64,000 nucleotides of DNA from Mycoplasmopsis equigenitalium (lineage in GTDB: Bacteria; Bacillota_I; Bacilli_A; Mycoplasmatales; Metamycoplasmataceae). Location: contig NZ_CP101808.1 of the NCBI RefSeq assembly GCF_024498255.1, forward strand, positions 509,345 through 573,344, written 5' to 3'. Positions 33,993 to 45,529 of the stretch are shown piece by piece (positions within the stretch are counted from its first letter, which is position 1; each line of letters begins with the position of its first letter). A program made the translations under genes and the position numbers. Under the pieces are notes generated by a model that worked only from the letters and a program-made list of their open reading frames with translations, ran no database searches and was not told the origin of the DNA.

Positions 33993-35606
33993 ATGAATAT
34001 CCATGAATTATTAACCAAGTTATTAGAAAATGCAATGCGTAAAATTGATAGCACCTTTAATATCAAAGGCTGCAATTTCATGATTTCTGAACCACGAATA
34101 CCACAAGAACAAAACCCAGAAAAAATCGAATTTGATTTGTCAGCAAATTTAGCAATAATAATTGCAAAAAAATATAATATAAGCCCAAGTGAATTAGCAA
34201 ATAAATTACTACACCACTTACAAACTCGGCCAGAAATTATCAAAATTTCTGTTACCACACCCGGGTTTATTAATATTAAATTCAAAAACAACATTTATCT
34301 TGACTTCATCACATTTTTATCTAGTCAAAACAATTATGGTTCAAGACAAGTAATGCCAGTAAAAATCAATAACGAATTCGTATCTGTTAACCCCACTGGA
34401 TACTTACATGCAGGCCATGCAAGAAATGCTGTTGTTGGTAGCGTATTAAGCAACATCTTAAGATATGCTGGTTATATGGTAACAAACGAATACTACATTA
34501 ATGATGCTGGTAACCAAATTAACATTTTAGCTGATAGCGCTTTTGTAAGATATCAAAATTTATTTAAAATCGAAGCGGAGTTACCCGAAGATTCCTACCG
34601 GGGTCAAGATATTATTGACTTTGCCAAATATCTTAAACGTACATACAAAGATTATTTCCTAACCGACTTCGAAAACAAAAAAGAAGAATTTAAGAAACTT
34701 GCAGTTGATTGATTTATGCAAGAGGCTAAAAAAGACTTGAAAAAGATGCGAATTACCTTTGAAGTTTTTTCAAGCGAAAAATCGCTATTTGAGCGAAAAT
34801 TAGTATTAAAAAGTCTTAAGACTTTAGAAAAATATATTTACACCCAAGATGGCGCAACCTTTTTAAAAACATCTGATTTTGGTGATGATAAGGATCGTGT
34901 TCTAGTTAAAAGCGATGGTTCTTATACATATTTTTTATCAGACATCGCTTATCACTTAGATAAGGCGAAACGTGCCAAAAAATTAATAAATGTTTGGGGC
35001 GCCGATCACTCGGGTTATATCGCACGAATTAAAAATTCATTAACAATGAACGAGTTTGATACCGATAATTTCCACGTTGTTTTAATTCAACTTGTACGTT
35101 TAATTAAAGATGGTAGTGAATTTAAAATGTCAAAACGTAGTGGCACAAGTCTAACCATACGTGAACTGCTAGAAAATGTTTCCGTTGATGCTTTAAGATA
35201 CAACCTTGCTGCTCGTGATGCTAATACAAAAATGGATTTAGATTTGGATTTAGCAACAAAATTAGATGAAAATAATCCAGTATTTATTTTGAAAAATACT
35301 TACAAAAAAGTAAATGAATTTATTAGCAACAATAAATCACTAAAAATTGATATAGAAGACCAATACACAAAACCAGAAATTGATTTAATTATTGAATTAT
35401 CAAACTTTAAAAACATAATCAAAACAATTGCAAAAACCTACAAAATTCAACTTTTACCACAGTATTTAATTAAAATATGTAATTTAGCAAATACGCTACT
35501 TAATAACCAAGAAAAGCAAATTAATCTAAATAAAATGTACATTTATAAAAGTTTTAAAACCATACTAGAAACTGGTTTAAAATTGTTAGATATATCAACT
35601 CGTTAG
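33993..35606 (+). CDS. argS: Arginyl-tRNA synthetase
   Basis: 537 aa class I synthetase charging tRNA-Arg. The N-terminal Add-1 domain is present (residues 1-115), then the HIGH-type motif HAGHARN (His139, His142), an active-site loop with FKMSKRSG, and the C-terminal DALR anticodon-binding domain. Start ATG 33993 follows AAGAGGTCGG. UGA 34711-34713 is Trp. The stop is TAG, seven bases before the next gene. Confidence 0.96.
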
Positions 35607-35613
35607 GAGATTT

Positions 35614-36615
35614 ATGGAATTTAAAATACCTAAAAAACTTAAACCGGGCGACACTGTTGCCCTAATTTCTCTCTCAAGCGGAATGGCTGGTGAAAATAAG
35701 TTTAAGCATCGTTATGAGCAAGGTAAAGCATACATTCGTGATGTTTTAAAACTTAATATTTTTGAAGGTCGTTATTCACTAAAAGGTATTGACTTTGTTG
35801 CGAGTCACCCCGAATTACGTGCAGAAGATTTGATGAAGGCTCTTAAAGATGACAATGTTAAAGCTATTTTTAGTAATATTGGTGGATTTGATGCTTACAA
35901 AATTTGAGCCTACATCGATAAAGAAGTTTTAGAAAATAATCCTAAATTCTTTGTTGGATTTTCTGATTCAACTTCTGTGCATTACTTATTTTTAAAACAT
36001 GGTATTCAATCTTATTATGGTCCAAGTGTGTTAGCAACATTTGCCGAAAATGGTGGAATGAACCCATACACAAAAAAATATTTTGAAGCATTGTTATTTA
36101 GTGATGCGCAAGTTGATATTGAAGCCTCAAAAGAATGAACTAGTGAATTTCTAGACTGAATAGTTCCTGAAAACAACTTAAAACCACGCAAGTATCAAGA
36201 AAACCCTGGTTACACATGAATTTCTAAAAATAATCCAGTAATTGAAGGAACTATTTTAGGCGGTTGTGTTGAAACTCTTGACCAATTACTTGAACAAGAA
36301 TTACTGCCAAAACCTACTTTTTTTAAAGACTCAATTGTCTTTTTAGAAACTGCAGAAACCAACACAAAACCAATTATTTATGAGAAAATGATCAAGCGTT
36401 TGGCACCATATATCTCCAAAGCAAAAGCAATTGTTCATGGTCGTCCATATGGTAATATCTATGCCTACGAACAATTACAAATTCTTAAAGAATTCAAATT
36501 ACCAATTGTAAGTAATTTTGATATTGGACACACCGACCCAATGGTTACTTTACCACTTGGTGGTAAGATGATAATCAATTTTGAAACCAAAAAAATTAAG
36601 ATTAAGAAAAAATAA
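35614..36615 (+). CDS. S66 family peptidase (LD-carboxypeptidase/MccF-like)
   Basis: 333 aa. The S66 serine-peptidase triad can be placed: nucleophile Ser117 in GFSDST, Glu in LETAET, His in DIGHTDP. The N-terminal LKPGDTVALIS is typical of the family. In walled bacteria S66 enzymes trim the peptidoglycan tetrapeptide (LdcA) or hydrolyse microcin C-like aminoacyl-nucleotides (MccF). This organism should lack peptidoglycan, so an MccF-like or other amidase role is more plausible (inference). Start ATG follows TAGGAGAT; it is translated from the argS transcript. Confidence 0.9.
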
Positions 36616-36642
36616 AAAGTGCATCTTTGGCACTTTTTTTTA
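36614..36642. terminator. Bidirectional terminator between the S66 gene and glyA
   Basis: AAAAAGTGC / GCACTTTTT stem, T-run following, between converging genes; the glyA stop codon abuts it. Confidence 0.85.
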
Positions 36643-37890
36643 TTCAAAATATTGTTTTTTAATTGGATGAGCCTCTGTCATCGCTTTAACTTTTTCTTTT
36701 AAAATTCGGAAGTTGTGATCCGATTGATCACGAAGACACGAGTCGATAATCAAGGCCAATTCTTCAAAATCTTTTTCTTTAAAGTCACGCGAAGTCATAG
36801 CCGCCGTTCCGAATCTTAAACCACTTGTAACAGTTGGTGAAAGCGGATCAAAGGGGATTGTGTTTTTATTAGCAGTAATTTTAATTCGATCAAGTCATTT
36901 TTCCGCTTCTTTACCAGTTAAGTTATATGACTTCACAACATCAATAATAAATAGATGATTATCAGTACCACCAGTAATTACTTTAACTCCTAATTCAGTG
37001 AATTTTCTAGCAAAAGCTCGTGAATTTAAAATAATTTGTTTGGCATACTCTTTAAAACCTGGATTTAATGCTTCCTTAAATGCTACCGCTTTGCCCGCAA
37101 TCGCATGAAATAATGGGCCACCTTGATATCCGGGGAAAACTCAGCGGTCAATTTTTTTTGCTAGTTCTGAGTCGTTAGTCATAATAACTGCTCCTCTAGT
37201 TCCCCTTAAAGTTTTATGGGTTGTTGAAGTTATAACGTCAGCATAACCAACTGGACTAGGGTGACAGCCTGCTGCTATTAAACCTGCAATGTGGGCAATA
37301 TCGGCCATTAATTTTGCCCCACACGCATCAGCAATTTCTCTAAATTTCTTAAAATCAATTGTTCTTGAATATGCACTATAGCCACAAATAATCACATTTG
37401 GTTTAACTTCTAATGCGATTTTTTTAATTGCTTCATAATCTAAAAAACCATTCTCGTCTACTTCATATGTGTAAGCATCGTAAAAAATACCACTAAATGA
37501 AATTTTATAACCATGTGTTAAGTGCCCACCAGACGCTAAACTTAAACCAAGAATTTTGCCTCCTTTTGGCATTAATGCAGCAAGCGCAGCAGCGTTTGCT
37601 ACTGAACCAGAATAAGATTGTACATTTGCAAATTTAACACCAAAAAGCTCCTTTAAACGATCAATTGCTGCTTGTTCAACAACATCAACATTTTGACATC
37701 CACCATAATATCTTTTTTTAGGATATCCTTCTCCATATTTATTAGTTAAAATTGATCCCGTTGCCTTTAAAACATCTTCGCTAACATAGTTTTCCGAGGC
37801 AATTAATTCAATATTTTGTGTTTGTCTACGCAATTCACTATTTATTGCTTTTTCAATGATTTTGTCGCTTAATTTGATTTTTTTATACAT
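36640..37890 (-). CDS. glyA: Serine hydroxymethyltransferase
   Basis: 416 aa PLP enzyme converting serine and tetrahydrofolate to glycine and 5,10-methylene-THF, feeding thymidylate and formyl-Met synthesis. The PLP lysine lies in STTHKTLRG (Lys226); [10 protein letters not shown] and GGHLTHG are family motifs. ATG 37890 was preferred to GTG 37899 because TAGGTGA sits six bases before it. UGA codons are read as Trp (RWVFPGYQ). Transcribed divergently from asnS. Confidence 0.96.
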
Positions 37891-37969
37891 TTTAGTCACC
37901 TACTAACTTAATATTTTATATAATTATAAATGAATTATATACATAAATACTAAATACGTAAGGAGTGCA

Positions 37970-39313
37970 ATGATAATAGAATTTTTCAAAAATCCACAAC
38001 TCTACGATCATAAGGAAATTGAGATTTGTGGCTGAGTAGAAACAGTAAGAGGAAATAAAAAGATAGCATTTATTGAACTTAATGATGGCAGTACAATTAA
38101 AAATTTACAACTTGTAATTAAGAGTTCAGATGCTGATTTTGACAAGGTAGAAAAGCTTTTTATTGGAAGTGCAATTCGTGTTTCTGGAACTATTAAACAC
38201 ACACCAAGCGCAGCACAAGCACTTGAGTTAAGTGTTAAAAAACTAGAACTCTTAGCTGTTTCGGAAAATGACTATCCAATTCAAAAACAACAAATGAATT
38301 TAGATACATTGCGTGAAGTACCTCACGTTCGTCACCGAACAAAATACTTGCGCGCTGTAATGTTAATTCGTTCAAAACTAGCCCAAAATATCCACGGTTA
38401 CTTTGCAGAAAAAGGATTTTTTAATGTTCATTCACCAATCATTACATCAAACGATGGCGAGGGCGCGGGCGAAACCTTTAATGTTACAAGTGACAAAGAA
38501 AAAAACTTTTTCGGTAACAATAAAGCAACACTAGGAGTGACAGGTCAGTTGCACGCTGAATCATATGCAATTGGTTTTAACAAAGTTTATACATTTGCAC
38601 CAACATTCCGTGCAGAAAATTCAAACACTAAAAAACACCTTGCTGAATTTTGAATGATTGAACCCGAAGTTGCCTTTTGTGACCTTCGTGGCATCATTAC
38701 TTTAGCTGATGATTTATTAAAAAACGTTATCAATAAAACAATTAAAGAATTACCATTTGAATTTGAGTTTTTAAATCAAAGAAGTAATAACACTTTATTT
38801 GAAAAACTCAACAAATTTCTTGATTTTGGCTTGAAAACTCTTGAATATAAAGATGCCATTGAAATCCTTGTGAAACACAAAAAAGAATTCGAAAATCAAG
38901 ATATCAAATTTGGTACAGACTTAGCGACCGAGCACGAACGCTTTTTATGTGAAAAATGAGCTAAAGCCCCTGTTGCAATCATTGATTACCCAAAAGATAT
39001 CAAAGCATTTTATATGTACCAAAACGATGATAAAAAAACAGTGGCCGCATTTGATTTACTGGTTCCCGGAATTGGCGAACTTGTCGGTGGAAGCCAGCGG
39101 GAAATTAGGTATGACAAACTTCTTAAACGAATCAAAGAAGTGGGAATTTCGCAAAAAGAAATTCAATGATATCTAGATTTAAGAAGATTTGGCGATGCTG
39201 GATCAAGTGGATTTGGAATTGGGTTTGAACGTTTAGTAATGTATTGTACTGACACTGAAAATATTCGCGACTCAATCCCTTATCCTCGTACAGTAAATAA
39301 TTTAAGAATGTAG
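37970..39313 (+). CDS. asnS: Asparaginyl-tRNA synthetase
   Basis: 447 aa class IIb synthetase. An N-terminal OB-fold anticodon-binding domain (residues 10-95) is followed by the class II core: motif 2 [16 protein letters not shown] and motif 3 [12 protein letters not shown]. The HLAEF(W)M pattern distinguishes AsnRS from AspRS. Several UGA Trp codons occur. Start ATG follows AAGGAGTG. The stop TAG lies six bases before the next start. Confidence 0.96.
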
Positions 39314-39319
39314 GTGAAT

Positions 39320-40318
39320 ATGAAGTTATCAATTATTGGAGTCGTAAATACGAAAATTACAAACATCAGTGATTATTTAAAAGCTATTGCTAATCAAAAT
39401 AATGATGATTTTGAGTTGATTTTGATAATTCAAAAAGTTAGTGATAAATTACTTAACCAACTTGACAATATCCCAAAAGAATTAAAGGACAAAACAACAA
39501 TTATTAGCAACTACAAAGATTTGAGTATGGAATACTTGATGCTTTGTGGATTAAGAATAGCTAAAGGTGAATACATCTCATTTGTTTTTCCTAATTCAGT
39601 GATTCGTCCATATACAACACAAGTTTTTATCGATGATATTAACAAATACAACACTGATATCATTGAATACAAACCACGTTTAATTGGTGATGTTCGTTGA
39701 AAACCAAGCGCTCGACTAGATGAGAAAGTTACTTTCGATAGTAGCAACCCCATTTATGTTGCACTTGCTTTTCCATTTATTTTTAACAAGTTGTTTAAAA
39801 ATGAATTAGTTCAAAAAGTTTTGAATATTAAAGAAAAACTTGACAACAACTCAAAATTTAGTATTGAACTTTTATATTACTTATTATTCAATGCTAAAAG
39901 TTACAAATACAACGATTATCGCGTATTACGTGAAATCGTTGACAAAGATTTTGTAATTACACCAAATACATTTAAAAGTGTATGAGAAGACCTTGAAAAA
40001 TACTTACTTCTTAAAGAAATTCGCCTCAATCATGAATTAAAATATGCTCGCTTTTACTATTCGTGTATTTTAACACCTGGGCTTTTATCAGGTGTTACAT
40101 TTTGAAATTTACTTGGCATCAATACAAAATCAAACCGTTTTTCTAAACTAAACCTTGAAAAAACAGACAAATTTATTAGCAAATTGTTTGATAACGAATT
40201 TAGCAATTTTGGATTCAAAAACAAATATATGAGTTTAGGTCTTATTGAGAATGAACTCATGAAAAATAAAATACCACAAAACGAATGAAAGAAAATATTA
40301 AAAGTTTTACATGAATAA
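39320..40318 (+). CDS. Family 2 glycosyltransferase-like protein, DXD motif missing
   Basis: 332 aa. The first 110 residues look like the GT-A fold of family 2 (KLSIIGVVNTK; NNDDFELILI; RIAKGEYISFVF). Where active enzymes have a DXD or DDD metal site after the YISF strand, this protein has FPNSV, so it may be inactive or use another mechanism. The C-terminal 220 residues are helical and unrecognised. ATG 39320 was chosen over an upstream GTG because TAGGTGA is placed before it. It overlaps the RDD gene by eight bases. Confidence 0.65.
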
Positions 40319-40928
40319 GTACCAGAATGCAAGTTTTTGAATCCGGTTTTTAAGCGATATTATTAACCTTGGATTTTTTTTCGGTTTTGAAACAGCTGCT
40401 TACTACGTTTTCAATTTATTTGCAAACCCTTGAGTTGGTTTTGGTCTTTTGCTTTGTTTTACACTTTTCTTATTGATTTTTAACTATTTGTGTTTACCAT
40501 TAATCACAAACTTTGGTAATCTGGGAATGATTGTAACAAGAATTCGTTTTCTAAGTGAGAAAAAAAATAAAAGCATTTTAAAACGCAACATCTTCACCTC
40601 GTTTTTATGGTGCTTGATTCTTATTATTACTTGTTGTGTCATGCTTCCGTATCACAACTTAATGGATCATAATGGCAAAATGGATTTGAAAAAATTACCT
40701 TTGTTTGTCAATATCATTGTTTACATCATTTCGGCTATTATGACTTTTTGATTCTTGCTTATGTTTTTAAATTATGTTGTTATTTTAGTTAGAGCGAAAC
40801 GAAGAAGTATTATCGACTTTTTAAGCGATCAGCGCGTTGTCTACAACAAGCAAGTTACAGCACAAGATGATCAATACATCTTATTACCACTTAAAATTAC
40901 ACACGAACAACTAAACTGAAAGGAATAA
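40311..40928 (+). CDS. RDD family membrane protein
   Basis: 205 aa integral membrane protein with about four hydrophobic segments. The N-terminal helix contains the RDD-type Arg and Asp (FWIRFLSDIINLG). Function of RDD proteins is mostly unknown; some are ion exchangers. The start codon overlaps the end of the glycosyltransferase-like gene, and its stop TAA is immediately followed by the pcrA ATG. Three UGA codons are Trp. Confidence 0.75.
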
Positions 40929-43118
40929 ATGAACGAAATTACAAATATTGAAAAGAAATTAACTGAAGATCTTAATCCGCAGCAACTTGCTTCGGTCCTT
41001 TATGATAAAGGACCTTTACGAATTATCGCAAGTGCCGGTAGTGGAAAAACAAAAGTTTTAACTCGAAAAGTTGCTTATTTAATTAAAGTTATTGGTGTAA
41101 GTCCCAACCGAATTTTGGCCATTACCTTTACAAACCGCGCTGCTAATGAAATGAAAACTAGAATTAGCAGCTACCTTTCAGATGATGTTGAAGTTTTTGC
41201 GACAACATTTCATGCTCTTTGTGCGCGAATTTTACGAATTGACATTGACAAAATTGGTCGAAAAAAAGATTTTCATATTGTTGACAAAAAAGATTTACGA
41301 GATATTTTAAAAAGAATTTATGACCGACTTGAAATTAATGATAATGTGATTCCTTACTCGGATATGTCGGATTTTATTCACATTACCAAAATCAAGAATA
41401 TCGACTTAAACGATTATGTAGAAAAAAACAAACATAATGTAACTGAAGTAATGAAAGTAAGTATTTTTGAAGAATATCAAAAAACACTTTTAGCAAACAA
41501 TGCACTTGATTTTCACGATTTACTATTAACCACAAAGTTCTTATTCGAAACCAAACCAGAGATTCGTGATAAATGAGCACATCGTTTTGATTATGTCCTT
41601 GTTGATGAGTTCCAAGATACTAACGAAGTCCAATATGACATTATCAAAGTAATTGCTGAAAACGCGAAAATCACTATCGTTGGTGACCCTGACCAAACAA
41701 TTTATAGTTGACGGGGCGCCAAAGTTGATTTAATGCTTAACTTTGATAAAGAATTCAAAGATACAAAAACCGTTACTCTTAACCAAAACTACCGATCAAC
41801 TAAACGGATTCTTGCCAAGGCAAATAGTTTGATCAAGCATAATAAAAACCGTCTAGATAAGGAGCTTGTAACCGAAAACCCAGAGGGAGATGAACCTGAA
41901 TTTTTCCATGCTTTTAGCCCTCAGGCCGAAGCCCTTTGAGTAATTAAAAAGATTAATGAACTAAAAAAAGCCAAAAATCAACTAAAATCAATTGCTATTT
42001 TTTACCGTTCAAATTACTATTCACGCCCATTTGAAGAAGCGCTGATCAAAGAAAATATTAACCACAAAATTTTTGGTGGGGAACGGTTCTTTGAACGAAA
42101 AGAGGTTAAAGATGCACTTGCCTTTTTAAGAGCAATATATGATGGAAACAACATCTCATTTAATCGAATTATTAATGTACCACCTCGTGAACTAGGAACA
42201 CAAACCCAATTAAAAATTCTTGATTATGCCAACATTAAGAAAAAAAATGTTTACGACTGCGTAATTGAACATATCAATGACGCAGGTTTCCCTGTTCGAA
42301 CAAAATCAGCACGTCGTAATTTGGCCAAGCTTATTCGTTCGATTCAGTTTTATAGAGAGGCGCTAAAAACCAACCGAATTTCTGTTGTACTTGATAAATT
42401 CTTACAAGAGATTGGCTACTACCAACAAATTAGTGGTGTTTCAAACTTAAGGGGTTCGGCCATGGATAACATTCGCGAATTGTTAGAATCAATCGAAGAA
42501 TGAGAAAAAAATAACGCGGACAAGAACGTTGCCGATTACTTAGAAAGTATTTCATTACTTTCAAGTTCAAATGATGAAAATTCAGTTAATAATTATGTGT
42601 CACTAATGACTATCCATGCTGCTAAAGGTTTACAATTCGACAACGTATTTATTGTAGGATTATCTGATGAAATTTTCCCTTCACGTAAAAGTAGTGAAAC
42701 TGATACATTTAGTACTGCTAAAGAAAAAATGGAGGAAGAAAGACGACTTGCTTATGTTGCAATTACCAGAGCAAAAAAACGACTTTTCCTTTCAGATAGC
42801 CGGGGCACATACTACAACTCAAATCGTCCCAAACGTCCATCAAAATTCTTAAAAGAAATGGGAATTAAAGTTAATTCATTACTTCCACATAACTTAATAC
42901 CTGCAGAAGATATTACCCAAGAAATTGAAGTTGTTTTAGAAAATCGCGAAGTTTATGTTAACGATATCATTTCACATTCAACGTTTGGTGAAGGTGTTGT
43001 AGTTGATGTTAATAATGACACTATTGATGTTAAATTTAATAACAAAAAATTTGGTAAAAAAACACTAATGAAATCACACATGTCATTTCAAGTTTTAAAG
43101 CGAGGAAATGATGAATAA
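40929..43118 (+). CDS. pcrA: ATP-dependent DNA helicase PcrA/UvrD
   Basis: 729 aa superfamily 1A helicase for repair and replication-conflict resolution. The N-terminal LNPQQLASV replaces the Q motif; Walker A is ASAGSGKTK (34-42), motif Ia TFTNRAANEM, motif II VDEFQDTN, motif III GDPDQTIYSWRG (Trp is UGA), motif V TIHAAKGLQF and motif VI VAITRAKKRL. A C-terminal Tudor-like domain (ISHSTFGEGVVVDV) matches PcrA. An AAAGGAATAA sequence precedes the start. Its last bases overlap the next gene. Confidence 0.96.
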
Positions 43119-44544
43119 TATTAAAAGTGCTTTAATTATTGCCATTATTGTTATTACCCTTGTTCAAGCGATTACAATTGTTCTTTGACTCTCTTTACAC
43201 CAAAAAAACATACGTTTTAAATCACTTGGTGAAATGCAATTTTTATACGATTCAGAAAACAACCGATTTAAACGTGTTGGATGAAGAAACTTTCGCCGCG
43301 ACCGCCCCACTAAAGGGTTCCTAAGAGGCTTTGCAAATTACGAATGATATAATCTAAGCGCACTGCTAAAACATTTGTCAGTTGCAAACAATGTTCGTTT
43401 GCGCGAAACATTTCTAATTAAGGAAGCGCACACAAGTATACAAACAACGAATTTTGTTGTCGAAAACACAATGTACTCAATCAACATTTTTCCCGTCAAC
43501 GAAAACAATGAAATGTTTTTCACAATTTCGTGAAATTTCAACAAAAACGTTGACTTTCCGTTGAAAAAATACGTTTTTAACAACTTAAAAGAATACCGAA
43601 ATTTAGCGATTATTCCTCTTAATTTTCGTAATGAATTAGGGCAAAACTCAATTCTATTTAAAGAAGAGTTTATTGAAAAAATTAAAAGCAAAGACTCTTT
43701 ATTTTTTTACGAGGATGCTAATTTATTTTACTTAATTATTGCTTGCAAAAAACACAAACAACTTTTAAGAAAGATTGAGCGTTTTAACAAACATAATTTG
43801 GATTTATTTAAAATAAATATTCACTTTACAACAAACAGTAATATTTATGCAAAATACTACGATATCACTGATTACAACAATGACATCAATGCTTTACTTG
43901 CAGTATTTAAAGAAGATCTTTTTACTGACATTTTTGTTGATACAAAACTTCAATATTCAGACCTATCAAATAACAAAAACCTTAGTGAATTAGTTGAAAT
44001 TTTCGAATCCAAAATAACTGGCTTTAATAAAAAAACAACAATTGGTAATTTGTTACAAATAAGCCCTAAAGCAAAAAATTATAAACTACAATATTTATCG
44101 AAAATTTGAACAAATATCTGCCAACGTGTTGTACTTGATTTGCTAAGTAAATCTGATTATACTCACAATTATATTGTGATTGATGATTATATGATTAATG
44201 ATGAACTCCTTAATGTTGAAAGCAATTACAAGTACTTAATATTGAATATTTCATTCAATCATAACAATCAAAAAATTTATAAATCTAACAAATATAAAGG
44301 CTTTGTATTTTGCGATTATAAGGAAAAATACGTTGATTTATTCAAACACGCAAAATCGAAGCTTGTAATTGTAAAAGAAGAATATATTCATGATCTTTCG
44401 CCTAAAAAATATGCGACATTACTCGATATCAGTAAATTAAGTCAGGCCAACGATGTCAGTTTAATTTACGAAAAAATTCCTACCAATCTTGGTGAAAAGC
44501 TAACAAACGACCTAAATATTGCTTACACACTAAAACAAGAATAG
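43108..44544 (+). CDS. Membrane-anchored hypothetical protein, possible degenerate GGDEF-like fold
   Basis: 478 aa from the first of two adjacent ATGs (43108, 43111), after GCGAGGAA and overlapping pcrA by 11 bases. Residues about 3-29 form one membrane helix. The next part (LYDSENNRFKRVGW ... YNLSALLKHL) has the rhythm of a PAS-type domain. The middle (NLAIIPLNFRNEL ... DSLFFYEDANLFYLII) resembles a nucleotide-cyclase beta-alpha-beta core without a GGDEF signature. The C-terminal third (YNYIVIDDYMI-like strands) is unassigned. These domain ideas come from pattern only. A signalling or scaffold role is possible but not shown. Confidence 0.55.
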
Positions 44545-44559
44545 TGTGTTTTTATTCTT
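44537..44559 (+). terminator. Weak hairpin at the end of the preceding gene
   Basis: AAGAATA / TATTCTT stem spanning the stop codon with a T-rich loop and downstream T residues. Confidence 0.35.
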
Positions 44560-44584
44560 TGTAATTGAAAAAATACAGATAGAG

Positions 44585-44590
44585 TATAAT
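44585..44590 (+). promoter_or_regulatory. -10 box of degV
   Basis: TATAAT, ten bases before the ATG at 44601 and without a ribosome binding site between them. Confidence 0.5.
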
Positions 44591-44600
44591 TTATCATACT

Positions 44601-45447
44601 ATGAAGAAACTAGGAATTATATTAGAACTCTTTCGCTTGTAAAACTGCTGACGAAATGGCAGCATTAAAAATGGGATTTTTACCTTTACAAGTAGAAATA
44701 GATGGCAACTTATATATTGATGGAATTACAAAATCAAATCGTGAATTAGGCAACTTAATCAAAGCAGACTCTGTCGTGAAAACATCGATGCCTAATCTTG
44801 ATTTAATCAAAGCGAAATTAAAAGAATATTGTGAAAGTTACGAACAAGTATTATATTTAGGACTATCTTCACAATTGTCAGCAACTTTTAATACCGTTAC
44901 TCAGTTTGGAAAAAAATATCCCAACTTCCACAGCGTTGATAACGCTTTTGTTGGTGAGCAATATGTACGAATGGGAAGATTTGCCCAAGAGTTATATGAA
45001 CAAACTGGTGATATGGAACTAGTCAAAACTAAACTAACTGAATTTAACTCACAAACAGTAACCTACATCATCCCAAGAAACTTAAATCGTTTAATTGGTG
45101 GCGGTCGCTTAAGAGGGGTAAAAAAATTCATCATGGTTGCACTTCGTTTTCTACCACTAATCAAATTTGAAGCAACTGGTAAGGTAGGAGTTGACAATAT
45201 CAAACGAACAGTTACAGGAATTATCAAAACCGCTGTCGATCATCTCAAAAAACGAGCTTCACAATTAAAAGAGTATGTCGTTCAAATAATTTACGGCATC
45301 GATGAAGAACTTACCAAACTAGCATCAAAGACGCTTGCCGAGGAAGGGTTAGAAGTTAGTGATACTAATTTTGGTTCAAGTCTAATTATGTCACACACAG
45401 GCGCTGATGCCGTTGCCTTAACAATCTATCCAAAATTAACAATTTAA
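44601..45447 (+). pseudogene. degV: DegV family (fatty-acid-binding) protein with an N-terminal frameshift
   Basis: From 44629 on the frame encodes a full DegV/FakB-like body (residues MAALKMGFLPLQV, LSSQLSATFNT, RLIGGGRLRG, TGKVGVDN). DegV proteins bind a fatty acid for activation by a FakA-type kinase. The ATG at 44601 with MKKLGIIL is in another frame and stops at TAA 44640-44642. Removing one A at 44626-44627 (GAACTC to GACTC) would give LGIILDSFACKTADEMAA, the expected first strand and DS motif. So there is a +1 frameshift: a true mutation, a recoding site, or a sequencing error. A downstream start at ATG 44656 would lack the first strand. Confidence 0.8.
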
Positions 45448-45468
45448 ATCGGTTTTTGCCGATTTTTA
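45446..45468 (+). terminator. Terminator after degV
   Basis: AAATCGG / CCGATTT stem with T-run, starting at the degV stop codon. Confidence 0.8.
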
Positions 45469-45529
45469 TTTTTACTAAATATTCTATATTTAATATAATA
45501 GTTAATATATTAAATAAGAAGGAAGAAAA

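Noticed and set aside
37891-37899. GTG 37899 as the glyA start
   Set aside because: TAGGTGA overlapping that GTG is better read as the ribosome binding site for ATG 37890.
30067-38000. T-box leaders before the synthetase genes pheS, argS or asnS
   Set aside because: No AGGGTGGNACCGCG-type antiterminator sequence was found and the leaders are too short.
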